Shown piece by piece: positions 20,942 through 30,663 of a DNA stretch of 64,000 nt. How positions within the stretch are numbered: position 1 is the first letter of the stretch; each line of letters opens with the position of its first letter. The notes under the pieces are model-generated. The model worked only from the letters and a program-made list of their open reading frames with translations, did not search any database and was not told where the DNA came from. Origin of the DNA: an uncultured Alphaproteobacteria bacterium (lineage in GTDB: Bacteria > Pseudomonadota > Alphaproteobacteria > VGEJ01); NCBI GenBank assembly GCA_913041535.1, contig CAJWJK010000002.1, positions 62,001 to 126,000 on the forward strand. Direction: 5' to 3'. Position numbers and translations under genes: made by a program.

Positions 20942-21187
20942 ATGAACAAACGTCCACCAGTAATAGCGCAAATTGGACCTTATGAGGTTGAAGTTGAAGA
21001 TGGTAAAGATTATTGGTGGTGTTCATGTGGTCGTTCGAAAGATCAACCGTTCTGTGATGGCTCGCATAAAGGAACAGGGTTTAGACCTGTTCAATACAAG
21101 TGCAAAGAGGCTGAAACAGTGTACTTTTGCGGCTGCAAGCAGACGGGCACCGGTCCGTTCTGTGATGATACTCACGAGTCATTGTAG
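20942..21187 (+). CDS. dual CDGSH iron-sulfur domain protein
   Basis: Two CxCx..PFCDxxH motifs: [16 protein letters not shown] and [16 protein letters not shown]. Confidence 0.92.
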   Translation: MNKRPPVIAQIGPYEVEVEDGKDYWWCSCGRSKDQPFCDGSHKGTGFRPVQYKCKEAETVYFCGCKQTGTGPFCDDTHESL

Positions 21188-21214
21188 TGTGATCATTAGG
21201 TAGTAACCTAAGCT

Positions 21215-21730
21215 ATGGCAAGAATTTCAATCTTACTTCTTTTCGCATCGTTAAGTTTGGGGTGTGATACGATTCTTCCAAGGTCGTCGGGTCCCTGTCC
21301 AGCTGTGGCTCTTATTGATGAGACTGCTAGAGTGGTCAAATTCAAAAGCAACCTAGGTCGAGATGTGACGGACATAGACTATAGTGCGGAGTTTGCAGAT
21401 GTTCTTTGGTCGTGTACGTATCGAGGAAACGAGTTGGCTGTTGAACTTGAGATTCTTATTACTGCTACTTTGGGGCCAACCTCTAATTCATCATCGGCTA
21501 AGTTAGGTTACTTTGTCGCATTATCAGATAACCGAGAGCAGTTAATTGCTAAGAGGGTATTTGAGACGGTAGCGGATTTTTCAGGTACGCGAGAAGCTTA
21601 TGTCGAAGAGGAAATCATGCAGCGGATTGGACTCCCGGAAGGTAAAGCGGGAGACGATTATCTAATTTTTGTCGGGTTTCAGTTGGATCGGGACGAGTTA
21701 ACATATAACCGCGACAAAATGAACCCCTGA
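21215..21730 (+). CDS. putative lipoprotein, unknown function
   Basis: N-terminal ARISILLLFASLSLGCD lipobox-like signal; no recognised domain. Confidence 0.65.
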   Translation: MARISILLLFASLSLGCDTILPRSSGPCPAVALIDETARVVKFKSNLGRDVTDIDYSAEFADVLWSCTYRGNELAVELEILITATLGPTSNSSSAKLGYFVALSDNREQLIAKRVFETVADFSGTREAYVEEEIMQRIGLPEGKAGDDYLIFVGFQLDRDELTYNRDKMNP

Positions 21731-21805
21731 GTTATCGGGAAATTCTTAGATAACTTTCTTGTCTTTTTGAGTGCTTCGTTCAGCTAATGTGCTCAAGAAT
21801 CACCG

Positions 21806-22792
21806 TCATGGCTCTACGCGAAGAACGATTTTACCTATATGCTCGCTGGCTTCCATTCTCTCATGGGCCTTGTGGGCATTGGCAAGCGGTATGACCGAGT
21901 CAATCACAGGTCGCACTCGCGCGCTCTCAATGAGGGGCCAGACGCGCTTCTTCAGCGCATCGGCAATCTGAGCCTTTTCCTCTACTGGGCGCGAGCGAAG
22001 CGTTGCTCCGGTGAAGGTGAGTTTTTTCAGCATTATGGGCATAAGGTTGACTTTAACATTACTTCCTTCGAGAAAGGCAATCTGTACTAAGCGCCCCTCT
22101 GGGGCTAGCGCAGAAAAATTTCTTTGTAAATAATCACCACCCACCATATCGAGTATCAAATTGAGACCCACGCCATCGGTAAGGCCCTTTGTGATTTTAA
22201 CAAAATCCTCCTGTTTGTAGTTGATGGTGCGTTCAGCTCCAAGTTGGTTGCACGCTTTGCACTTATCAGCAGAACCAGCTGTAGCGAAGACTCGGGCTCC
22301 AAAAGCCCTGGCCAATTGTATCGCTGTTGTGCCGATTCCGCTTGACCCGCCGTGGACAAGAAAGCATTCACCTGATTGAAGATTTCCTCGGTCAAAGACA
22401 TTAGTCCAAACAGTGAAAAATGCTTCTGGCAGAGCTGCTGCCTCGATCATGTCCAGGCCAGATGGGACGGGTAGAACTTGAGCGGCGGGTACTGTGCAGT
22501 ACTCCGCATAACCACCGCCTGTGACAAGGGCACAAATCTGTTCACCTTCTACATGCCCTTGCACCAATTCTCCAACCTTGCAAACAATACCAGATACTTC
22601 AAGACCCAGAATATCAGACGCTCCGGGGGGGGGAGGGTATTTTCCTTCTCGCTGAAGAATATCAGGCCGATTAACACCGACGGCTGATACTTTTATCAGT
22701 AGCTCATCGTGGTTTGGAGTAGGAATTTCCCTGTTTACCAAACGCAAAACTTCTGATCCGCCTGGCTGACTAATTTCTATGGCTTTCATCAT
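21806..22792 (-). CDS. NAD(P)H-quinone oxidoreductase / zinc-type alcohol dehydrogenase family (PIG3-like)
   Basis: GVNRPDILQREGKYPPPPGASDILGLEVSG; VHGGSSGIGTTAIQLA. Confidence 0.9.
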   Translation of the reverse strand: MMKAIEISQPGGSEVLRLVNREIPTPNHDELLIKVSAVGVNRPDILQREGKYPPPPGASDILGLEVSGIVCKVGELVQGHVEGEQICALVTGGGYAEYCTVPAAQVLPVPSGLDMIEAAALPEAFFTVWTNVFDRGNLQSGECFLVHGGSSGIGTTAIQLARAFGARVFATAGSADKCKACNQLGAERTINYKQEDFVKITKGLTDGVGLNLILDMVGGDYLQRNFSALAPEGRLVQIAFLEGSNVKVNLMPIMLKKLTFTGATLRSRPVEEKAQIADALKKRVWPLIESARVRPVIDSVIPLANAHKAHERMEASEHIGKIVLRVEP

Positions 22793-22918
22793 TGACTATT
22801 ATGCCCTGACTTTTTCACGGAGGTGCGACGCAGAAGAGTATTGCAGGTCTAGTATGTTCACTTCAAACTGGCAAGACTCATGTGGGAGTGAGGTTGATCA
22901 TAGCCTTTTGGGGGCGTT

Positions 22919-23095
22919 ATGGACGAAGAAGAAGTTAGCGTCATGCCGGTACCAGAAATGGTCAAGCTCGAGGACATGTCAATAGAAGAGCTTACTGAAC
23001 TAATTGCGACGCTGGAGGGCAACATTGTACGGGCACGTAAAATGATTACTTCTAAACTAAAGGTGCGAGGTGATGCCGAGCAGGTGTTTGGTTAA
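22919..23095 (+). CDS. short DUF1192-like protein
   Basis: 58-aa ORF below the track cutoff: MDEEEVSVMPVPEMVKLEDMSIEELTELIATLEGNIVRARKMITSKLKVRGDAEQVFG*, resembling DUF1192 (SVEEL..RI..L..EI.R). Confidence 0.65.
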   Translation: MDEEEVSVMPVPEMVKLEDMSIEELTELIATLEGNIVRARKMITSKLKVRGDAEQVFG

Positions 23096-23180
23096 AATAT
23101 ATGTGATTGTCTGTTGAGCGGCACGAAATGTTAGTGGCTATTTGGTATCGGTATCGTTGTTGAATTATGGAGAAGTGGAA

Positions 23181-24023
23181 ATGAAGCTATTACGTTATGG
23201 TCCAGTAAATGAGGAAAAACCGGGGATTCTTGACTCGGAAGGTACAATCCGTGACTTATCACAAGAAATCGATGATTTAACTCCCTCGCAGCTCTCTCCT
23301 GCTGCGATTGAACGTTTGCGGAATTTGGATTCTTCCACACTTCCTACCGTGAAAAACGATAAGCGAATAGGTGTTCCAGTATCTGGGATAGGGAAGATTG
23401 TTGCTGTGGGCCTGAATTATGCAGACCACGCGAAGGAAGCTGGCCTGCCAATTCCGGACGAACCAGTATTATTCACCAAGACTACTTCGGCTATAACAGG
23501 TCCTTATGATCCAGTTAGGATCCCTCGGGGTTCAAAAAAAACTGATTGGGAAGTTGAGATTGCATTTGTTATTGGTTCATTAGCAAGCTACGTCGATGAA
23601 TCCGATGCAGCGAGTCATATAGCCGGCTATTGTATTTTAAATGATGTCTCTGAACGCGAGTTCCAAATTGAACGTGGCGGACAGTGGATGAAGGGCAAGT
23701 GTGCTGATACTTTTGCACCAATTGGTCCTTGGCTAGTAACGCCAGACGAAGTTGGTGATCCTCAAGCACTTAATATGTGGCTTGATGTTAATGGGAAACG
23801 ATTTCAGGAAGGCAGCACTGACACAATGATTTTTAGCTGCGCGTTCTGTCTCAGCTACATTAGCCAATTCATGACCTTAAATCCAGGAGATGTAGTAACT
23901 ACAGGCACGCCGCCGGGCGTCGGTTTAGGTCAAAAACCCCCAGTATTTTTGACATCGGGAGATGTTATGACCCTGAGTATTGAGCGCCTTGGGGAGCAGC
24001 GGCAAGAAGTGATTGCCGCGTGA
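23181..24023 (+). CDS. fumarylacetoacetate hydrolase family protein
   Basis: IVAVGLNYADHAKEAGLPIPDEPVLFTKTTSAITGPYDPV..., GDVVTTGTPPGVG. Confidence 0.92.
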   Translation: MKLLRYGPVNEEKPGILDSEGTIRDLSQEIDDLTPSQLSPAAIERLRNLDSSTLPTVKNDKRIGVPVSGIGKIVAVGLNYADHAKEAGLPIPDEPVLFTKTTSAITGPYDPVRIPRGSKKTDWEVEIAFVIGSLASYVDESDAASHIAGYCILNDVSEREFQIERGGQWMKGKCADTFAPIGPWLVTPDEVGDPQALNMWLDVNGKRFQEGSTDTMIFSCAFCLSYISQFMTLNPGDVVTTGTPPGVGLGQKPPVFLTSGDVMTLSIERLGEQRQEVIAA

Positions 24024-25204
24024 TGCAAGGAAACCAAACAGATAGCAGTGGTAATCTTTCTCTCCGAAAAGAGATCCTTGGCTTGCCATTTTCGGAAATT
24101 AGGAAGATTGCTCGAGAAGGTATGCTGCGAGATGACGTCATTGCTTTGTGGTTTGGTGAGGGAGATGACCCAACTCCAAAATTTATAACGGATGAAGCTT
24201 CGCGCGCTCTTGAGACAGGGAAAACTTTCTACACGTTGAATAGAGGGATTGGCGAGTTGCGGCAGGCGCTCTCTGCGTACATGACGGAGCTTTATGGAGC
24301 AAGAATCGGAGTGGATCGAGTTACCGTCACTGCGTCTGGTATGAACGGTATTATGATTGCGACGCAATGTTTGGCAGGCCCAAACGACAACGTAGTAATC
24401 GTAACACCAATTTGGCCGAATTTTGTGGGATGTGTTCAGATAATGGGTGCTGAGCCTCGATTTGTAAGCCTCGACAAACGTTCTGATGGCTGGGGACTAG
24501 ACCTAGATAAGTTACTGTCTTCCTGTGATGGGGGGACTCGGGCAGTTATTGTCAATTCACCAAACAATCCCACAGGCTGGATGATGAGTGGTGAGCAACA
24601 GAAAGCACTTCTTAGTTATTGTCGGCAACACGGTATTTGGGTGATCGCTGACGAAGTTTATGCGCGCATAGTTTACGACCGACCCAGTGCTCCATCGTTT
24701 CTAGAACTTGCTGAGCCAGACGATCTGGTATTTGTTATCAACAGCTTTTCTAAAAGTTGGTCAATGACAGGCTGGCGAATAGGTTGGCTAACTGCGCCAA
24801 GCATGCTTGGCGAGACCTTGGAGATGATGAACGAGTATAATGTGGCGGGTGCAACGACGTTTGCCCAGCATGCCGGCATAGTGGCGTTGGCTGAGGGCGA
24901 TAGTTATGTAAAGTCGCTAGTAGATCGGTATCGAAGAAGGCGTGAGCTTGTGTTCGAACGATTGAAGAAGATGTCGCGTGTCCGCATGCCGAGACCCGAG
25001 GCCGCTTTTTATGCGTTTTTTGCTGTTGACGGTATGACTCATAGTACTTCATTTGCGAAACAAATTTTGCGTGAGCACGGTATAGGGTTGGCCCCCGGAT
25101 CAGCATTTGGCGGAACAGGAGAAGGTCATTTGAGGTTGTGCTATGCAAACTCGGAGAGTCTTTTGTCTGAGGCCATGGACCGTCTTGAATCAGCGCTTTC
25201 TTAA
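24020..25204 (+). CDS. class I/II pyridoxal phosphate-dependent aminotransferase
   Basis: VNSPNNPTGWMM, INSFSKSWSMTGWRIGW PLP-lysine motif; 4-nt overlap with upstream gene. Confidence 0.92.
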   Translation: MMQGNQTDSSGNLSLRKEILGLPFSEIRKIAREGMLRDDVIALWFGEGDDPTPKFITDEASRALETGKTFYTLNRGIGELRQALSAYMTELYGARIGVDRVTVTASGMNGIMIATQCLAGPNDNVVIVTPIWPNFVGCVQIMGAEPRFVSLDKRSDGWGLDLDKLLSSCDGGTRAVIVNSPNNPTGWMMSGEQQKALLSYCRQHGIWVIADEVYARIVYDRPSAPSFLELAEPDDLVFVINSFSKSWSMTGWRIGWLTAPSMLGETLEMMNEYNVAGATTFAQHAGIVALAEGDSYVKSLVDRYRRRRELVFERLKKMSRVRMPRPEAAFYAFFAVDGMTHSTSFAKQILREHGIGLAPGSAFGGTGEGHLRLCYANSESLLSEAMDRLESALS

Positions 25205-25267
25205 ATCGCGAGACGAGGTAAAGCCTTGTTCATAACCATCGTTTCTTAAACATTTACAGAAAGGAGG

Positions 25268-26059
25268 TTGGCCGTGCTTGATAACAGATCGGCCATTGTC
25301 ACTGGATCAAGTTTGAAGCTGGGGATTGGCTACTCTATTGCTGATGCATTGGCGGCTCAAGGTTGTAATGTGATGCTATCGGGTCGTCGGTCAATAGAAT
25401 CAGCTGAACCGGCAATAAATGAGTTATCGCGACATAAGGTGAAGGTTGAATATCGGAAAGCGGACCTCAATAACCCTGATGACATCCGTGCTCTAGTGCA
25501 TCATTCAATCGAGCATTTTGGCAGTGTTGACATTCTAGTAAATAATGCTGGAACAAATCATCCAAATCTTATTGAGGATTTATCGGCTGACGATTGGAAT
25601 GACATTATTGCAGTTAATTTATCGGCTTCTTATCACGCGATTCATCACGTGTTGCCGGGCATGAAAAAGCGCAATTGGGGAAGAATCATCAACATTGCTT
25701 CAACTCTCGGTTTGGTCGGATATCCAACTGTTTCAGCATACACGGCATCAAAGCACGGTATCGTTGGATTGACAAAAGCTGTTGCTTTAGAGACCGCTGA
25801 AACGGGGATTACTTGTAATGCTATTTGCCCCGGCTATTCAAAAACAGAATTGCTAATGCGTGTAATTGAAGAGACGGCGGATATTCAAGGGATTCCTGCT
25901 GAGGAAATGGCCAACAATATGGTTGCAGCAGATCAACCATCCAAGGTGATGGTGCCAGCAGAATTCTTTGGTTCGCTGGCAGTCTTTCTGTGCAGTCAGG
26001 CGGGATCTGAAGTACGCGGTGCTGCCATACCTATGGATGGCGGTTGGACGGCAAAATAA
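25268..26059 (+). CDS. 3-hydroxybutyrate dehydrogenase-like SDR
   Basis: TTG start after AAGGAGG; IVTGSSLKLGIGYSIADALAAQGCNVMLSGRR; NNAGTNH; AYTASKHGIVGLTKAVALETA; CPGY. Confidence 0.85.
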   Translation: MAVLDNRSAIVTGSSLKLGIGYSIADALAAQGCNVMLSGRRSIESAEPAINELSRHKVKVEYRKADLNNPDDIRALVHHSIEHFGSVDILVNNAGTNHPNLIEDLSADDWNDIIAVNLSASYHAIHHVLPGMKKRNWGRIINIASTLGLVGYPTVSAYTASKHGIVGLTKAVALETAETGITCNAICPGYSKTELLMRVIEETADIQGIPAEEMANNMVAADQPSKVMVPAEFFGSLAVFLCSQAGSEVRGAAIPMDGGWTAK

Positions 26060-26234
26060 CTGACATATCGAACCGAAAAACCCTCTGTAACTAACGGGTT
26101 ATTAAGGGGGATATTGGCGTTTTTTATCCTCATTTCCCAAAAATATGCTTGAACTTGTTGGGTTTTCCGATGATGGAAAACCAGTTTCAGTTTGATGTCT
26201 TACGATATTGAATTGATACTCTTACTATTGGAAG

Positions 26235-27578
26235 TTGCGCTTTATCGGAAATATAGTAATGGCAGATCAAAAATCCACCTCGAGGGATTCGAGCACTGGC
26301 ATAGGCCTTAGTACCCTTAGTTTGCACGCTGGCCAAAAACCTGATCCGGAGACAGGCGCTCGAGCCGTACCAATATATCAGACTACATCGTACGTTTTTC
26401 CTGACACAGAATATGCTGCTTCTTTATTCAATTTGGAGCGAGTTGGTCATATTTATTCACGGATGTCCAACCCAACAACGGCGGTGTTGGAGGAGCGACT
26501 GGCCGCGCTTGAAGGAGGAGTTGGCGCGGTATGTACCTCAAGTGGGATGGCTGCGTTACATCTGGCTGTTGCTACATTGATGGGAACTGGACAACACATT
26601 GTTTCATCTTCCTCAATATATGGAGGAACTCATAATCTTTTTACCCATACACTACCAAGATTTGGGATTGAGACAACGTTTGTTAATCCTCGTGATATAG
26701 GTGCCTTTAGAGGTGCCATCCGAGAGAACACAAGACTTGTTTTTGCTGAAACTCTTGGAAACCCAGGCCTTGAGGTACTCAATATTCCCGAAGTGTCTAA
26801 AGTAGCCCATGACGCTGGAATTCCATTGCTTATTGATTCAACATTTGCTTCACCTTGGTTGTGTCGACCGGGAGACTTTGGAGCTGACATTGTTATGCAC
26901 TCGGCCACAAAGTTTTTGGGCGGTCATGGAGTTGCAATCGGTGGCGTGCTTGTCGACAGCGGAACATTTGATTGGGCGTCATCAGATCTATTTCCTACTC
27001 TAACCGAACCCTATGAAGGTTATCATGGTATTCGTTTTGCGGAGGCTTTTGGTCCTCAGGCATTTGTCATGCGCGCACGGGCAGAGGGGTTGCGTGACTT
27101 CGGTGCATGCATGAGCCCGACTAACGCATTTCACATTTTGCAGGGCGTTGAAACATTGCCTCTTAGAATGGCCCGCCACGTGGACAATGCACGCCGCATA
27201 GTTGATTTCCTTGCAGAACATGATTTCGTGTCTTGGATTACATACCCAGAGCTGCCTGATCATCCCGACCACCTTCTTGCCAAAGAATTATTGCCGCGTG
27301 GTTGCGGGGCGATATTTAGCTTTGGCGTCAAAGGTGGATATGATGCTGCCGTGAGAATAATTGAGTCGTTACAAGTTTTTTCACATCTTGCAAATGTCGG
27401 AGACGCAAAGTCGTTAGTCATTCATCCAGCGAGCACAACGCACCAGCAAATGGATCGAGCTGCTCTTGACGCGGCAGGCATTGGAGATGACCTGATCAGG
27501 CTCTCGATAGGTCTTGAGGATCCTGATGATTTGATAGATGACCTTAGGCGCGCCTTATCGCGGGCAGAACGTTCTTAA
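26235..27578 (+). CDS. metY: O-acetylhomoserine aminocarboxypropyltransferase (sulfhydrylase)/Cys-Met metabolism PLP enzyme
   Basis: LSLHAGQKPDPETGARAVPIYQTTSYVFPD; VMHSATKFLGGHGVAIGG; start may be the internal ATG near 26262 (MADQKSTS). Confidence 0.9.
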   Translation: MRFIGNIVMADQKSTSRDSSTGIGLSTLSLHAGQKPDPETGARAVPIYQTTSYVFPDTEYAASLFNLERVGHIYSRMSNPTTAVLEERLAALEGGVGAVCTSSGMAALHLAVATLMGTGQHIVSSSSIYGGTHNLFTHTLPRFGIETTFVNPRDIGAFRGAIRENTRLVFAETLGNPGLEVLNIPEVSKVAHDAGIPLLIDSTFASPWLCRPGDFGADIVMHSATKFLGGHGVAIGGVLVDSGTFDWASSDLFPTLTEPYEGYHGIRFAEAFGPQAFVMRARAEGLRDFGACMSPTNAFHILQGVETLPLRMARHVDNARRIVDFLAEHDFVSWITYPELPDHPDHLLAKELLPRGCGAIFSFGVKGGYDAAVRIIESLQVFSHLANVGDAKSLVIHPASTTHQQMDRAALDAAGIGDDLIRLSIGLEDPDDLIDDLRRALSRAERS

Positions 27579-27581
27579 GAG

Positions 27582-28388
27582 ATGCTTATACAAGCAACAG
27601 AGCGAACAGTTTTTTGTGGTGATGGGGGGCGGAAGCCTAGTCAGGGAGAGGCCCTAGTGGTGTTTGTGCATGCAGCAGGTGCTGATCATAGCATTTGGAC
27701 ATTGCAGGCCCGCTATTTTGCTCACCATGGCTATGCTGTCTGCGCGATTGATTTGCCGGGGCATGGACGCTCCGCCGGTCCTTCGTGCACAACTATTGAG
27801 GATATGGCGGACGTGGTGTCTAGCGCTATCTCAACATTAGAACGAGATGTTGCCATGCTGGTTGGCCATAGCATGGGAGCTCTTGTTGCCATTGAAGTAG
27901 CAGCCCGTTTACCAAACCTTATCCATCGGCTAGCGCTTCTGGGCGCAGGAATTCCGATGACAGTTAACGATCAACTCTTGACCGAAGCGCGAAGAGATGT
28001 ACCTAAGGCGGCGAGGATTATCACTGGGTGGGGTCACTCACCAGGTGCTCGCATGGGAGGGCACCCAGCACCAGGGTTATGGATGATGGGGGGGGCTGCC
28101 AGACTCATAGAGAGGGTTTCACCAAAGACATTACATGCGGATTTATCATCGTGTAATAGATACCAGGCTGGGTGTGAGGTTTTCACCAAAATTAACTGCC
28201 CAACCATACTTCTCAATGGTTCCTTGGATCGAATGGTGCCTCGACATGCATCCGTAGCTCTTGCTCAGAAAATTTCGTCCATTGAATCTATTGACATAAA
28301 TAGCGGTCATTTCATGATGAGTGAAAAGCCGGATGCTGTACTTGATGTATTGAGAAAATTTATTGATCGTGCGCCGGCTTGTGATTAG
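27582..28388 (+). CDS. alpha/beta hydrolase
   Basis: FVHAAGADHSIWTLQARYFA, GHSMGALVAIEVAARL nucleophile elbow, NSGHFMMSEKPD. Confidence 0.9.
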   Translation: MLIQATERTVFCGDGGRKPSQGEALVVFVHAAGADHSIWTLQARYFAHHGYAVCAIDLPGHGRSAGPSCTTIEDMADVVSSAISTLERDVAMLVGHSMGALVAIEVAARLPNLIHRLALLGAGIPMTVNDQLLTEARRDVPKAARIITGWGHSPGARMGGHPAPGLWMMGGAARLIERVSPKTLHADLSSCNRYQAGCEVFTKINCPTILLNGSLDRMVPRHASVALAQKISSIESIDINSGHFMMSEKPDAVLDVLRKFIDRAPACD

Positions 28389-28449
28389 AAGATTTGATTC
28401 TAAATGACTCCACTAATAGCGAAAGAACTGTTCTAATGATGGTGTCCTG

Positions 28450-28674
28450 CTACTCTAAACCAAACTCCTTGAATCGTTTATTGAACTTGGCTACCTGGCC
28501 GCCCGTATCAACAAGTCGATGTCCACCCCCTGTCCACGCAGGGTGAGATTTGGGGTCTACGTCGAGAGTTAGGGTATCGCCTGGTTTTCCCCAGGTCGAA
28601 CGGGTAGTAAATGTCGAGCCGTCGGTCATAACCACATTTATATCGTGGTAGTCTGGGTGAATTTCTCGCTTCAT
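28450..28674 (-). CDS. rpmE: 50S ribosomal protein L31 (zinc-free type)
   Basis: [50 protein letters not shown]. Confidence 0.96.
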   Translation of the reverse strand: MKREIHPDYHDINVVMTDGSTFTTRSTWGKPGDTLTLDVDPKSHPAWTGGGHRLVDTGGQVAKFNKRFKEFGLE

Positions 28675-28842
28675 ACTTCCTCTAATGCCAGGGGTGGAAA
28701 CAATACTTTGTACTGACTAGCAGGAAAGGGCTGTATAAAGAATGATGTACGGTTGATCAAGTGCATAGGTGGCATTTTGTAACGGAAAATTAACGTTACC
28801 ACTTGCGACTGGATTAACTCTCAGATAACGATACATAAGGTC

Positions 28843-30663
28843 ATGACGAAAAATCTAGACGATCGAAACACGCATAAAACCAGTAACCGCGTCTCCGGTT
28901 TATGGCCTGTTTTCTCCTATGTGCGACCATACCGTTGGGCGTTAGTCGCTACTTTGGCTTCGTTAGTTGCTGCTGCAGGAGCGACTCTTGCGATTGGTCA
29001 AGCGCTACGTCGCATGGTTGACCATGGCTTCTCAACGAATGGAGAGGCATATCTAGACCAATATTTTTTAGCGCTTTTGGGTGTGGTAGCACTTCTCGCC
29101 GGGGCGTCCTTTGCGCGCTCTTATTGTGTAGCTTGGCTTGGCGAGCGTGTAATTTCAGATATACGGAGTTCCGTTTATGGACATATTGTATCACTAAGCC
29201 CAGCCTTCTTTGAACTGACTCGAACGGGAGAGGTGCTGTCGCGTTTAACGACTGATACCACCCTGATTCAGACAGTTGTTGGCACTGGTTTGTCCGTTGC
29301 TCTTCGCAACATTCTATTGTTTTGCGGTGGGCTTGTATTGCTGATAGTTACCAGTCCTAAACTGGCTGGTTTAACTTTAGTTGTTGTGCCGGTGGTCGTT
29401 GTGCCTTTAGTACTATTTGGTCGCAGAGTTCGCCATTTGTCGAGAAGAAATCAGGATCGCGTAGCTGATATGGGGGCTCATGCGGAACAGAGTATAAACG
29501 CTATTCGCACGGTCCAAGCTTTTGGCAGAGAAGTTTTGGATCGAAGTCAGTACACAGAGACTGTTGAAGCAGCCTTTAAAGCTGCTACACAGCATGCTCG
29601 GGCACGCTCATATTTGGTAGCCGTTGTGATATTACTAGTTTTTGGGGCTGTGGATGGCGTTCTATGGATTGGTGCAAAGGATGTAATCTCTGGGTCTATG
29701 AGTGGTGGGGAACTTGCAGCGTTCGTATTTTATGCTGTTATTGTTGCAGGATCGGTAGGGGCTTTAAGCGAGATTTATGGAGATATACAGAGGGCAGCTG
29801 GAGCAGCTGAGCGCTTATTCGAGCTTCTAAACACGAAAACCGCAGTTTCTATCCCAAAACACCCTGCCCCTCTACCGTCACCGCCGTTTGGCCGCATTTC
29901 GTTTAAGCAGGTAACTTTTCAATATCCGGCGCGGCCAGAAAAAACAGTATTGTTTGATTTCAACTTGTGTGTTGGCGAAGGAGAAAGAATAGCGTTGGTT
30001 GGACCTTCGGGTTCCGGAAAAACAACCGTATTCCAGTTGCTCATGAGATACTATGACTGTGAGAAAGGCGTGGTGTCTTTTGATGATGTTGATGTTCGAA
30101 CCACTGATCTTGCAGATTTGAGAAAGAGAATTGCTCTGGTGCCCCAGGAACCGGTGATCTTTGCCACCGATGCTATGGAGAATATCCGTTATGGGGATCC
30201 AGACGCGTCTGACGCAGAGGTCAAGGCAGCTGCTCAGATTGCTCAGGCACTAGAATTTATTGAGGGCTTTCCTGATGGGTTTCGGACGCCTCTTGGAGAG
30301 CGTGGTGTCCAGCTTTCAGGGGGGCAGCGTCAACGTATTGCCATAGCCAGGGCTATTCTGTGTGATCCGGCAGTCCTGCTTTTAGACGAAGCCACAAGCG
30401 CGCTCGATGCCGAAAGCGAAAGCATGGTTCAGGAAGCGCTTGAAACAGTTATGTCAGGGCGGACGACCATAATTATAGCACACCGTTTAGCTACCGTGCT
30501 AAAGGCGGATAGGATTGTCGTTGTTGAGAATGGCTGTATTGTTGCATCCGGAAAGCATGACGATTTGATAGCGGAGGACGGTCTGTACGCGCGTCTCGCG
30601 GCACTACAGTTTGATCTGGGTTCTCTGGGTGAGTTCAAGAACTCTCGCTCAACGCTCAGTTAG
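28843..30663 (+). CDS. ABC exporter, fused TMD-NBD (ABCB/MsbA-like)
   Basis: GPSGSGKTTVFQLLMRYYD, LSGGQRQRIAIARAIL, LLLDEATSALDAESE. Confidence 0.94.
   Translation: MTKNLDDRNTHKTSNRVSGLWPVFSYVRPYRWALVATLASLVAAAGATLAIGQALRRMVDHGFSTNGEAYLDQYFLALLGVVALLAGASFARSYCVAWLGERVISDIRSSVYGHIVSLSPAFFELTRTGEVLSRLTTDTTLIQTVVGTGLSVALRNILLFCGGLVLLIVTSPKLAGLTLVVVPVVVVPLVLFGRRVRHLSRRNQDRVADMGAHAEQSINAIRTVQAFGREVLDRSQYTETVEAAFKAATQHARARSYLVAVVILLVFGAVDGVLWIGAKDVISGSMSGGELAAFVFYAVIVAGSVGALSEIYGDIQRAAGAAERLFELLNTKTAVSIPKHPAPLPSPPFGRISFKQVTFQYPARPEKTVLFDFNLCVGEGERIALVGPSGSGKTTVFQLLMRYYDCEKGVVSFDDVDVRTTDLADLRKRIALVPQEPVIFATDAMENIRYGDPDASDAEVKAAAQIAQALEFIEGFPDGFRTPLGERGVQLSGGQRQRIAIARAILCDPAVLLLDEATSALDAESESMVQEALETVMSGRTTIIIAHRLATVLKADRIVVVENGCIVASGKHDDLIAEDGLYARLAALQFDLGSLGEFKNSRSTLS

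Noticed and set aside
26060-26234. SAM-II or other SAM riboswitch upstream of metY
   Set aside because: No consensus pseudoknot sequence recognised by eye; only a simple hairpin is supportable.
30649-30663. 15-bp 3' overlap between convergent ABC exporter and OmpA/MotB-like genes
   Set aside because: Short convergent tail overlaps are common in compact genomes; not treated as a regulatory feature.
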